Shown: in pieces, positions 7,276 through 17,963 of the stretch | How positions within the stretch are numbered: the first letter of the stretch is position 1 | Layout: each line of letters opens with the position of its first letter | Origin: DATAWZ01 sp036266975 | GTDB taxonomy: Bacteria; Actinomycetota; Thermoleophilia; Solirubrobacterales; Solirubrobacteraceae | Length of the DNA: 23,862 nt | NCBI GenBank assembly: GCA_036266975.1 | Contig: DATAWZ010000238.1 | Location: forward strand, 1 to 23,862 | Direction of reading: 5' to 3' | Translations under genes and position numbers: made by a program | Notes under the pieces: generated by a model | Told to the model about the DNA's origin: nothing | Databases searched by the model: none | The model's input: the letters and a program-made list of their open reading frames with translations, nothing else

Positions 7276-9011
7276 TCAGTGGTGCTTGCGGTGGTGCTTG
7301 ATGGCGGTGATCTCCGCCTGCAGGGACCCGATCTGACGCTGCTGGCGCTGTACCAGTGCGAGCAGCAGCACCGGGAGCTCCTGGTAGTACACGCCGGTCG
7401 GGTTGCCCTGGGCGTCGTGTTGCACGAGCGCGGGCAGGACCTTCTGCACCTGCTGGGCGATCACCCCGTACTGGGTCGGGTTGACCTTGGCGGCGTACTG
7501 GGGCTTGTAGCGGTAACTGACCGGGTGCAGCCTGAGCACGCGCGTCGCGAGCGCCGACGCCGAGCGGATGTCCATCTTCTCCCAGGAGAGCGAGGCGGTC
7601 GCGGTGCCCAGCTGGCCGTTCGGGTTGACCATCACCTCTTCAGTGGGCCCGGCGATCGATATGCCGTCCACTCCGGCCAGGAACGCCTCGTCCTGCTGCC
7701 CGGCGCCGGTGCCAGACGTCCCGATGCGGATCACGTTGTCATCGCCGCTGACGCCGGCGGCGGAGATGTCGACGTTGCTGCTCTCGCTGCCGTCGTAGTC
7801 GACTCCGGCCTCGAATCCGAGGAGCGTGTCGTTGGATCCCGTGGTCGATAGTCCCGCGAAGGGGCCGACCGCGGCATTCCGTTGGCCGGTGGTCGCCCCC
7901 AGCGCGCCATAGCCGAGGGCGACGTTGTCGTTCCCCGCCCTGTTGTCCTCGAGCGCGCCGGTCCCGAACGCCGAGTTCTGCTCCCCGGTGGTTTCGTGGA
8001 GCAGCGCATCGTCGCCGAAGGCTTCGTTTGGGCCAACGGAGTCCAGGTTGAGCGCGTCGATTCCCGCCGCCGTGTCCCCGCTCGGGCTGGCGCCGGCGCC
8101 GAGCGCGCCGTCGCCGAAAGCGGAGTTGTCCTGGCCGCTGGTGTTCGCCGCCAACGCCCCGAACCCGACCGCCGAATTGGAGCTCCCGAGGGTGTTCGAC
8201 GACAGCGCATTGTTCCCGAGCGCGGAGTTCTCGCTGCCGCCCTCGTCCGCGCTCAAGGGAGAAACTCCGACGGCGACGTTGTCGGTTTCCAGGCCGTCGA
8301 GGCTGCCGAACGGGCTCGGGCCGACCGCGAGGTTTCCGTTGCTGTCGCTGTAGACCCCAGCGCCGCAGGTCAGTGCCGCTTCGCTGGAGATGTCGATGAG
8401 CGCCTGTCCGTTCGGACACGGGCCGCCGGTGACGTGCAGCATCGGGTTCGGGAACGTGCCCGACAGCGCGCCGCCCGCCGCGCCGCCAGCGCCGGACGCG
8501 CCCGAGGGCCCTGTGGGACCGGTGGGCCCTCGGGTCCCTGATCGCCGGTGGCCCCCTTTGGTCCCTGGCTGCCGGTGGCTCCGGCTGGGCCCTGGCTGCC
8601 GGTGGCTCCCTTTGTCCCTTGGGGCCCCTGCGGGCCCGAGCTGCCCTGCGACCCCTCGCTGCCCTGAGCGCCTTGGGCTCCCGGGGCGCCCTGTGGCCCG
8701 CCCGGGCCCTGGGTGCCTTGCGAGCCCGGCGCCCCCTGAGCGCCCTGGGCCCCCGGGTGACCCTGCTGTCCCGCGGCGCCCTGAAGGCCGCTCGCGTTCC
8801 ACGTCACCGCGCGCTCTTGCTTCTTGCACTTCGCGGCGACCCGGAGCGCACCCGTGTGCTTGTTCACGCACGCGTGGATCACGCCCGAGCCCGACCCGGC
8901 GGCCGGCGTGACCGCCGCGGCGGTGGCCGCCACGAGCCCGAAGCAGGCACCACAAGCCAGGATGCCGATCAGCATCCGACGCGTCCGGCAGATCAGAGGC
9001 GCACGCAGCAT
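7276..9011 (-). CDS. Second secreted collagen-like / head-repeat / S74 protein, with an apparent frameshift in the collagen tract
   Basis: Paralog of the next gene with the same order of parts: signal peptide (MLRAPLICRTRRMLIGILAC...), Cys module (IHACVNKHTGALRV...KCKKQERAVTWN), a longer Gly-X-Y tract of ~33 triplets, LSGTFPNPMLHVTGGPCPNG, head-like repeats, FLAGVDGISIAG, and an S74-like domain with the same SLSWEK dyad spacing and QYGVIAQQVQKVLP. The N-terminal part (9011 to about 8526) and the rest (about 8526 to 7276) are in different frames. A single -1 shift near 8523-8540 joins them and keeps the Gly-X-Y register (GDQ GPE GPT GPT GPS), giving about 578 residues. So the gene is either broken, uses slippage, or has a sequencing error. 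Without the shift the first frame runs to a stop at 8370. The ATG at 9011 follows AAGGAA. Confidence 0.8.
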
Positions 9012-9138
9012 CAGCCCCGTTCCTTTGCGTTCTCCCCGCGGGCCCGACCGCGAGCATCGCGGCGACACTAGGCCATGGCCGCCCCCGCGACCATGGGGGA
9101 ACCCCCCTACTCTTTTCCGCCGGCCGGCTGCCCGGGCG
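9012..9138 (-). promoter_or_regulatory. Upstream region of the fibre operon with a G5-AA-C5 dyad
   Basis: 127 bp between the fibre operon and the next minus-strand gene. It contains GGGGGAACCCCC at 9095-9106 (5-bp arms around AA) next to an AT-rich TACTCTTTTCC stretch, and a nearby GGCCATGGCC palindrome (9071-9080). These could be operator or promoter elements for the fibre genes. I see no convincing -10/-35 pair. Confidence 0.35.
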
Positions 9139-9576
9139 CTAGCGCGAGAGGGAGGCGGCGCGCGCCTCGTCGGCCGCCGCGGCCAGCTCGCAGCAGGTGT
9201 CCATCAGCGGGCCGGTGAGGGCGGTGAGCAGCGCGATGCGCTCGCGCTCCTCGGGCGGCGCGTAGCCGTCGAAGTCGCGCTCGCCCACGTAGGCGCCGGC
9301 GATCTCGGTGAGCAGAAGGGCCTGCTCGCGATCGATCGTCAGGGGCGTCGGAGGGCCGGCGGCGATCGTGTCGGCCAGGCGCTCGTCGAGGCTGGCCAGC
9401 GCGCGCACGGCGAGAACGGCGTCGGCGTCGTCGAGCGGGGTGGCCGCTAGGCGCTCGCGGCGCCAGGCGATCGCCGCGCACAGCGCCTCGAGCTCGTCGC
9501 GCTGGGCGACGACGTCGCTGACCACGCTGCCGGCGGAGTCGGCGACGCGATATCGGCGGTCCCGTAGCCCGTCCAT
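9139..9576 (-). CDS. Hypothetical protein
   Basis: A 145-residue soluble, mostly helical protein from ATG at 9576; a TTG at 9642 would add 22 residues. I do not recognise a family. Visible features are an N-terminal MDGLRDRRYRVADSAGSVVSDVV, then long amphipathic helices rich in Ala, Glu and Arg (RDELEALCAAIAWRRERLAA; DAVLAVRALASLDERLADTI), a middle TIDREQALLLTEIAGAYVGERDFDGYAP, and a C-terminal helix containing a CC pair (PLMDTCCELAAAADEARAA). There is no signal peptide or membrane segment. Codon use is like its neighbours. It is transcribed away from the ArsR operator region and could share its control. Confidence 0.6.
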   Translation of the reverse strand: MDGLRDRRYRVADSAGSVVSDVVAQRDELEALCAAIAWRRERLAATPLDDADAVLAVRALASLDERLADTIAAGPPTPLTIDREQALLLTEIAGAYVGERDFDGYAPPEERERIALLTALTGPLMDTCCELAAAADEARAASLSR

Positions 9577-9645
9577 GGGAGCAGTATCGGCGGTCAGGCG
9601 GTCGAACCGAAGCGACGGGTGTCGAGCTTCACTTCGACGCAATGG

Positions 9646-9661
9646 TTAAGTAGATACTTGA
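9646..9661. promoter_or_regulatory. ArsR-type operator, copy 1
   Basis: TTAAGTAGATACTTGA matches copy 2 (9686-9701) at 14 of 16 positions. It is an imperfect palindrome (AAG...CTT arms) and overlaps the -35 of the ArsR gene. The two sites are 40 bp apart, about four helical turns. Confidence 0.65.
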
Positions 9662-9686
9662 CTTAAGGCTGGCGGCGCGCAATAGT
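9658..9686 (+). promoter_or_regulatory. Promoter of the ArsR-SRPBCC operon (leaderless)
   Basis: -35 TTGACT (9658-9663), a 17-bp spacer and -10 AATAGT (9681-9686). The predicted transcription start is about 7 nt on, at the ATG (9694). No Shine-Dalgarno precedes the ATG, so the transcript is probably leaderless. Confidence 0.6.
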
Positions 9687-9701
9687 CAAGTAGATGCTTG
9701 A
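9686..9701. promoter_or_regulatory. ArsR-type operator, copy 2, over the start codon
   Basis: TCAAGTAGATGCTTGA is a palindrome with 5-bp arms (TCAAG/CTTGA). It covers the end of the -10, the predicted transcription start and the ATG of the regulator gene. This is suited to autorepression. Confidence 0.7.
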
Positions 9702-10032
9702 CCAATCGCCATCGCTCGACCTCGTCTTCCACGCCCTGGCCGATCCCAGCCGGCGGGTGATCGTGGAGCGCTTGATCGACGGTCCGGCCTCGGTCAGCGA
9801 GCTCGCCCGGCCGCTGCCGATGTCGCTGGCGGGGGTCATGCAGCACGTGCAGGTGCTCGAGGCGAGCGGTCTGGTCCGGTCCGAGAAGGTCGGGCGCGTG
9901 CGCACCTGCCGCATCGAGCCGAGCACGCTGCGCGACGCCGAGCGTTGGATCGCCGAGCGGCGAACCGAATGGGCGCGTCGCCTGGACCGCCTGGGCGAGT
10001 TCCTGTCCCCCGATCCGAAGGAATCATCATGA
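9694..10032 (+). CDS. ArsR-family winged-helix transcriptional regulator
   Basis: A 112-residue regulator. The N-terminal half has the ArsR/SmtB helix-turn-helix pattern: VFHALADPSRRVIVERLIDG, then ASVSELARPLPMSLAGVMQHVQVLEASGLVRSEKVGRVRTCRIEP, where MSLAGVMQHVQVLEASGLV is the recognition helix and RSEKVGRVRTCRI the wing. There is no metal-binding CxC motif, as expected for the non-metal ArsR members paired with SRPBCC proteins. The C-terminal helix (AERWIAERRTEWARRLDRLGEFL) likely dimerises. The start is the ATG at 9694, inside operator copy 2. The stop overlaps the SRPBCC gene in an ATGA, so the two are translationally coupled. It probably represses its own operon. Confidence 0.93.
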   Translation: MLDQSPSLDLVFHALADPSRRVIVERLIDGPASVSELARPLPMSLAGVMQHVQVLEASGLVRSEKVGRVRTCRIEPSTLRDAERWIAERRTEWARRLDRLGEFLSPDPKESS

Positions 10033-10493
10033 CCGTGAAGCACGTGACGTTCGCCCTGGAACGCAGCTACCCCGTCCCGCCCGCGCGTGTCTTCGCCGCC
10101 TGGGCCGACCCCACGGCCAAGGCGCAGTGGTTCCGCGCGCCCGAGCCGATGCGGTCGCTCGAGTACGCCCTGGACTTCCGCGTCGGCGGACGGGAGATCA
10201 GCCGCGTGGCCGCGCCCGGCGAGCCCGTCCACGCTTACGACGCCCGGTACCAGGACATCGTGCCGGACCGGCGGATCATCTACGCCTACGACATGCACGT
10301 CGACGAGGTGCGCATCTCGGTGTCGCTCGCCACGGTGGAGATCTCCGCCGGAGGCGACGGATCGCGGGTGGTGATGACCGAGCAGGGCGTCTTCCTCGAC
10401 GAGCGCTGGGACGGGGACAATCGCGAGCAGGGAACCGTCGTTCTGCTCTCGCAGCTCGAGCACGCGCTGACCGCGGCCGGAACGGCGGTCTGA
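10029..10493 (+). CDS. SRPBCC / AHSA1-domain protein
   Basis: A 154-residue protein with the START-like SRPBCC fold of the AHSA1 (Aha1-homolog) family. It has an N-terminal FALERSYPVPPARVFAAWADPTAKAQWF, a middle DFRVGGREISRV, YQDIVPDRRIIYAYDM, and a C-terminal VVMTEQGVFLDE and LEHAL helix. This domain forms a hydrophobic ligand pocket; its ligand here is unknown. The family is very often encoded next to ArsR regulators, as here, with an ATGA overlap. GAAGGA lies 8-13 nt before the ATG. A truncated dihydrofolate-reductase-like reading frame follows 3 bp after its stop. Confidence 0.93.
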   Translation: MTVKHVTFALERSYPVPPARVFAAWADPTAKAQWFRAPEPMRSLEYALDFRVGGREISRVAAPGEPVHAYDARYQDIVPDRRIIYAYDMHVDEVRISVSLATVEISAGGDGSRVVMTEQGVFLDERWDGDNREQGTVVLLSQLEHALTAAGTAV

Positions 10494-10496
10494 GCG

Positions 10497-10655
10497 ATGC
10501 GGATCCGCACCCACATCGGCGTCAGCCTCGACGGATACGTGGCCGGTGAGCACGGCCGGCCGGCCGTGCTGTCCCTGCCGGACCGGCAGGGAGCCCGCGG
10601 CCACGGCTTCCCCGACGGCTCGGTCGAGCTCGCCTACTCGCTGGCCCGGCGTTAG
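10497..10655 (+). pseudogene. Truncated dihydrofolate-reductase-like (RibD C-terminal family) remnant
   Basis: A 52-codon frame starting 3 bp after the SRPBCC stop reads MRIRTHIGVSLDGYVAGEHG, the characteristic beginning of RibD-C/dihydrofolate-reductase-family proteins, which are normally about 180-200 residues long. A further HGFP match occurs near residue 37, after which similarity by eye is lost and a TAG comes at 10653-10655, within the end of the convergent transpeptidase gene. It was probably the third gene of the ArsR-SRPBCC operon and was cut by a deletion or rearrangement. A small functional peptide is unlikely. Confidence 0.65.
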
Positions 10656-12304
10656 GTGTTGGTGGTGTACGACGAGGGCTCGATCGTCACCAGCGTGCCG
10701 ATCGGCGTGTAGGGCCAGACCTTGGCCGCCTCGTCGAGCGGCATCTCCACGCAGCCGAGGCTCTGCGGCGTGCCGTAGGACCCTCGCGGGAAGGCGTGCA
10801 GCGCGTCCCCGCCGTTGAAGTAGCTGATCCACTGGATGCCGGGATCGTTGTAGGAGCTCCCGCCCGGGTTGGTCCCGCTCATCGTGCCCACCGGGATGTG
10901 CTCGAACACCGGGAAGGTGCCCGCCTGGGTCGGCGCGGCCGCCTGACCGGTGTTCCCCGGCGAGGTCAGCACGGTGTGGCCGTCGCTCCACAGCGTCAGC
11001 AGCTGCGGCAGGGCGGTGCGGACGTAGACGTAGCTGTAGTCGTGCTGGTCGATGCGCCCGGCGATCGCGTCCTTGATCATGTCCGCCCACACGTGCGCGC
11101 CCGCGAGCGCGTCGACGGTGAGGTTGTGCTGCTGCTCGAACATCATGATCGCGCCGCGGTCGATCTGGCTGGGCTGGCCCGGCTGCCACATCGCCTTCAG
11201 CACGCCGGGGGTGTTGCCGTAGCGCCATGAGAACGTGCCCGCCGGCGGGTTGACGGCGGCGGCGACCTGGGCGGCCTCGGTCTGCGCGACCGGCGCGCCG
11301 CTCGGCGTCCAGGTCACCGGCAGGTAGCCGAGCTGGGCGAGCAGCTGCTGCAGCCGCCGCGTCGATCCGGGCGGCACGACCCACGCCAGGGTCCGCGTCA
11401 CCGAGCCGAGCGCGCCGCCGCTGGATACCGCGATCGCGCGCGGGAGCGTGAGCTTCAGCGGCGTGCCGAGGGGGATGCCGATCCCCGTGGGCGTGAACTG
11501 CAGCGTGTGGCTGTCCGGCTGGCTCCAGGTGCCGGGCACGTTGGGCGAGACGGTCGGACGGGTCGAGCCGAGCAGCCGCGAGACCGGCGCGGAGAAGGTG
11601 ACCCGGATCGGGCTCGTCGGCGTGATCGAGGACCCGACGCCGGGCGTGGGCACCGCGAGTGCGGCGGCCGAGGCCGGGAACCACGTGATCGTCGACGGCG
11701 GGCCGAGCGTCTCCCAGCTGCGGGCGGCAGCCCGCACCTTGACCGACCCGACCGGCGCGAAGCGGCCGAGCGCGACGGTCTGGTGGGCGCTGGCGAAGTG
11801 CAGCTCGTCGAGCTGAGCGCCGGTGCCGAAGGCGACGGCGCGGACCGGCTGGTTGAAGCGCACGCTGACCGGCGCCCCGGTGGGCACGGTCACGAACGCC
11901 GAGGTCGGCCTGGCCACCGGCGTGCGCAGCGACAGGCGGACGGTGTGCGTGCGGCCGAGAAGCCAGCTGACCGTGCTCGAGCGGCGCACCGTGACCTGGA
12001 CGGTGACCTGCTCGCCTGGCGGCAGCGGCTCGCGGGGCACCAGCAGCCCATCGTGATCGCTCATCGGGATGACGCGCCCGTCGGGCCCGAAGACCTCGGC
12101 GCGCTCGAGGTGCCCGGCGAAGGACTGCAGGTGGACCCGCGCGAGCGCGTTGCCCGCGCTCGACAGCGTGGCGCCCGACTGCGAGCTGGCCGCGATCAGG
12201 AAGACGATCACGGCGATGAGCACGACCAGCAGCGCCCCGCCAAGGAGCAGCGGACCGCGACGGGTCCTTGCGACGCGACCGAGGCTCCGAGCTTCGGCAA
12301 CCAC
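10652..12304 (-). CDS. L,D-transpeptidase (YkuD domain) with N-terminal membrane anchor and Ig-like domains
   Basis: 550 residues from a GTG at 12304. A short basic N-terminus is followed by a single membrane helix (GPLLLGGALLVVLIAVIVFLIA, about 17-38), so the bulk is extracytoplasmic. The middle contains beta-rich Ig-like domains as in actinobacterial Ldt enzymes (VTVQVTVRRSSTVSWLLGRT; SITPTSPIRVTFSAPVSRLL), then a helical segment (STRRLQQLLAQLGYLPVTW and AIMMFEQQHNL) resembling a peptidoglycan-binding-like unit. The C-terminal YkuD domain has H503, G508 and the nucleophile C518 in SLGCVEM. These enzymes make 3-3 cross-links in peptidoglycan. The usual S-H-G-C-x-R is S-L-G-C-V-E here. A TATCCT box 9 nt before the GTG and no Shine-Dalgarno support this start. 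Confidence 0.88.
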   Translation of the reverse strand: MVAEARSLGRVARTRRGPLLLGGALLVVLIAVIVFLIAASSQSGATLSSAGNALARVHLQSFAGHLERAEVFGPDGRVIPMSDHDGLLVPREPLPPGEQVTVQVTVRRSSTVSWLLGRTHTVRLSLRTPVARPTSAFVTVPTGAPVSVRFNQPVRAVAFGTGAQLDELHFASAHQTVALGRFAPVGSVKVRAAARSWETLGPPSTITWFPASAAALAVPTPGVGSSITPTSPIRVTFSAPVSRLLGSTRPTVSPNVPGTWSQPDSHTLQFTPTGIGIPLGTPLKLTLPRAIAVSSGGALGSVTRTLAWVVPPGSTRRLQQLLAQLGYLPVTWTPSGAPVAQTEAAQVAAAVNPPAGTFSWRYGNTPGVLKAMWQPGQPSQIDRGAIMMFEQQHNLTVDALAGAHVWADMIKDAIAGRIDQHDYSYVYVRTALPQLLTLWSDGHTVLTSPGNTGQAAAPTQAGTFPVFEHIPVGTMSGTNPGGSSYNDPGIQWISYFNGGDALHAFPRGSYGTPQSLGCVEMPLDEAAKVWPYTPIGTLVTIEPSSYTTNT

Positions 12305-12313
12305 AGGCCATAG

Positions 12314-12319
12314 AGGATA
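12314..12319 (-). promoter_or_regulatory. Candidate -10 box of the L,D-transpeptidase gene
   Basis: TATCCT on the minus strand, 9 nt before the GTG at 12304. It fits the leaderless TANNNT pattern seen elsewhere in the window. Confidence 0.4.
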
Positions 12320-12424
12320 GGCCGCAAATCGAGCGAAACTGTGACATTGGTTGCGCAGGGCAGGCCAGCACGCTGACGGTTTTCGCAACAAGCGGGCCTG
12401 CGGTGGTTTACTGCGCCTGACGCC

Positions 12425-12432
12425 GGAGGAGG
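12425..12432 (+). promoter_or_regulatory. Shine-Dalgarno of the carboxypeptidase-regulatory-domain gene
   Basis: GGAGGAGG ends 8 nt before the ATG at 12441. It selects this start over the in-frame GTG/ATG readings further upstream. Confidence 0.75.
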
Positions 12433-12440
12433 TCGCCCAG

Positions 12441-13517
12441 ATGCCCGCCAATCGCCCACCGTCGAATCGTCTCTGCCCGTCCCTAGGTGCGCTTGCCGTC
12501 GCCGCCGTGCTCGCCCTCGCGAGCGCCGTGAGCGCGGGCGCCCAGGCACCGGTCACCGGCACGGTCACCGGGACCGTGGCGAGCACCGGCGGCGCGCCCC
12601 TGGCCGGGGTGATGGTCTACGCGTTCCAGCCCGGGACCTCCAACTACTACCCCGGCCCGGCCACGACCGGAGCGAACGGCGCCTACAGCCTCACGGTCGC
12701 CGCCGGCACCTGGGACATCGAGTTCATCCCCACCGGCCCGCTCGCCTCCTCGCTCGAGGCGCAGTGGTTCTCGGGAGTCCAGGTCGCGCCGGGCACGACG
12801 CTGCCCTCGCCGCCGGCTCCCGCCGGGGTCAGCGCGGTGAGCGTGACCGCCGGGAACACGACCAGCCAGGTCAACGCAAGCCTGGTCGCGCTGGGGGCGG
12901 TGTCGGGGATCGTGACCTCGACCTCCGGGGCGACGCTCGGCGGCGTCCAGGTCGCGCTGGTCAACCCAAGCTCGCCGACCGCCGCCGGCCAGGAGACCCA
13001 GACCAGCGTCGGCGGCGCCTACTCGTTCACCGGCGTGTTGCCCGGCAAGTACCTCATCCAGTTCATCGGCTCGAACCTGGCCGGGACGTTCTACTACAAG
13101 AGCACGACGAGCGTCGCAAGCGCCACGACGATCTCGGTCGCCAGCGGCCAGGCGCTGACCGGCCTCAACGAGGTCGTCAGCACCAAGTCCGCGGTGCCGA
13201 CCAAGGGCTCGATCCACGCGCTCAGCGGCAGCACGGTGATCGTGCACTCCGGGGTGGCCGCCTTCAAGCTCGGGTGCCACGAGTCCCCGAAGTGCACGGT
13301 CAGCGCTCACCTGGACGCGAAGATCGGCAGCCACGAGAAGCTCATCGCGCGCGCGAGCGCGACGATCCTCAACAACCACACCGGGACGCTGCACTTCTCG
13401 CTCAGCCACGCGGCGCGGTCGGCGCTCGCCTCGGGGAAGCACCGGCTGTCGGCGAGGATCGACGCGATCACCCCGCCGTACACGCTGATCAAGGCGTTCG
13501 CCCTGGCGCACGGCTGA
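12441..13517 (+). CDS. Secreted protein with two carboxypeptidase-regulatory-like (Cna-B-type) domains
   Basis: 358 residues. The signal peptide (about 1-37) has the hydrophobic core LGALAVAAVLALASAVSAGA. Two beta-sandwich modules of the CarboxypepD_reg/SdrD-B type follow: VTGTVTGTVASTGGAPLAGVMV...GANGAYSLTVAAGTWDIEF (about 35-95), and GAVSGIVTSTSGATLGGVQV...VGGAYSFTGVLPGKYLIQF (about 150-210). A Ser/Thr/Ala-rich linker precedes a C-terminal domain (about 255-358) with two Cys (GCHESPKC) and a beta-rich end, LHFSLSHAARSALASGKHRL. No cell-wall sorting signal is seen. The protein is probably extracellular; a structural or adhesive role is inferred from the folds. It is divergent from the L,D-transpeptidase gene across 136 bp. 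Confidence 0.85.
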   Translation: MPANRPPSNRLCPSLGALAVAAVLALASAVSAGAQAPVTGTVTGTVASTGGAPLAGVMVYAFQPGTSNYYPGPATTGANGAYSLTVAAGTWDIEFIPTGPLASSLEAQWFSGVQVAPGTTLPSPPAPAGVSAVSVTAGNTTSQVNASLVALGAVSGIVTSTSGATLGGVQVALVNPSSPTAAGQETQTSVGGAYSFTGVLPGKYLIQFIGSNLAGTFYYKSTTSVASATTISVASGQALTGLNEVVSTKSAVPTKGSIHALSGSTVIVHSGVAAFKLGCHESPKCTVSAHLDAKIGSHEKLIARASATILNNHTGTLHFSLSHAARSALASGKHRLSARIDAITPPYTLIKAFALAHG

Positions 13518-13520
13518 CCT

Positions 13521-13541
13521 GGGCCCCCGGCCGGGGAGCCC
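13521..13541 (+). terminator. Hairpin after the regulatory-domain gene
   Basis: GGGCCCCC and GGGG-A-GCCC form a near-continuous stem starting 3 nt after the stop at 13517, followed by GTTCTC. It is a plausible GC-rich terminator without a strong U-tract. Confidence 0.45.
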
Positions 13542-13552
13542 GTTCTCGGCCG

Positions 13553-13679
13553 AGTGGCACCTCCTGCAAATCCGCTCCCGCTTCGCGGCTGCAAAATCTT
13601 CGCCTGGCGGCTCCCTGCGTCCTGGCCATGCTCGATTTTCGCTCGCGAATCGACGACCGGATTTGCAGGAGGCACCACT
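13553..13679. repeat. ~127-bp imperfect palindromic element (MITE/REP-like)
   Basis: The 22-nt ends 13553-13574 and 13658-13679 are inverted repeats with 20 of 22 matches; the shared core is CCTCCTGCAAATCCG. Further inside, TTCGCG and AAAATC on the left face their complements (CGCGAA, GATTTT) on the right, so nearly the whole element can fold on itself. The region lies between the regulatory-domain gene and the DUF11 gene. No target-site duplication is evident. It is AT-richer than its surroundings and does not look coding. Confidence 0.8.
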
Positions 13680-13773
13680 AGGCGCGGCGGCATCGCGGGG
13701 CCCCTCGCGGGGCGGACTGCACGGCGGGCGAATTAATTTCGAAACGGACTGTACGTGGGGGGCGGCCATCCAT

Positions 13774-13779
13774 TAGGGT
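13774..13779 (+). promoter_or_regulatory. Candidate -10 box of the DUF11 gene
   Basis: TAGGGT lies 10 nt before the ATG at 13790 and there is no Shine-Dalgarno, suggesting a very short or absent leader. The upstream 13725-13750 stretch is AT-rich. Confidence 0.4.
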
Positions 13780-13789
13780 GCCGACGCCG

Positions 13790-17896
<4,107 letters not shown>

Positions 17897-17926
17897 TCTT
17901 TCTGAGCGCCTCGCCTGCCTCTGCTC

Positions 17927-17949
17927 GACGGCGCGCCCCGCGCGCCGTC
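17927..17949 (+). terminator. Perfect 10-bp hairpin before the HAD gene
   Basis: GACGGCGCGC and GCGCGCCGTC pair perfectly around a CCC loop, 30 bp after the DUF11 stop. It ends exactly where the TAAGGT box of the next gene begins. It is likely the terminator of the DUF11 gene. There is no long U-run. Confidence 0.6.
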
Positions 17950-17955
17950 TAAGGT
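17950..17955 (+). promoter_or_regulatory. Candidate -10 box of the HAD-like gene
   Basis: TAAGGT lies 8 nt before the ATG at 17964, with no Shine-Dalgarno. It directly abuts the preceding hairpin. Confidence 0.45.
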
Positions 17956-17963
17956 TGCCCACC

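Noticed and set aside
5677..9011. Prophage tail-fibre module
   Set aside because: S74 and head repeats occur in phages, but both proteins have signal peptides and no other phage gene is present in the window.
9663..12371. A 902-codon minus-strand frame spanning the ArsR operon and the transpeptidase
   Set aside because: It is antisense to ArsR/SRPBCC and out of frame with the transpeptidase; no domain in its product.
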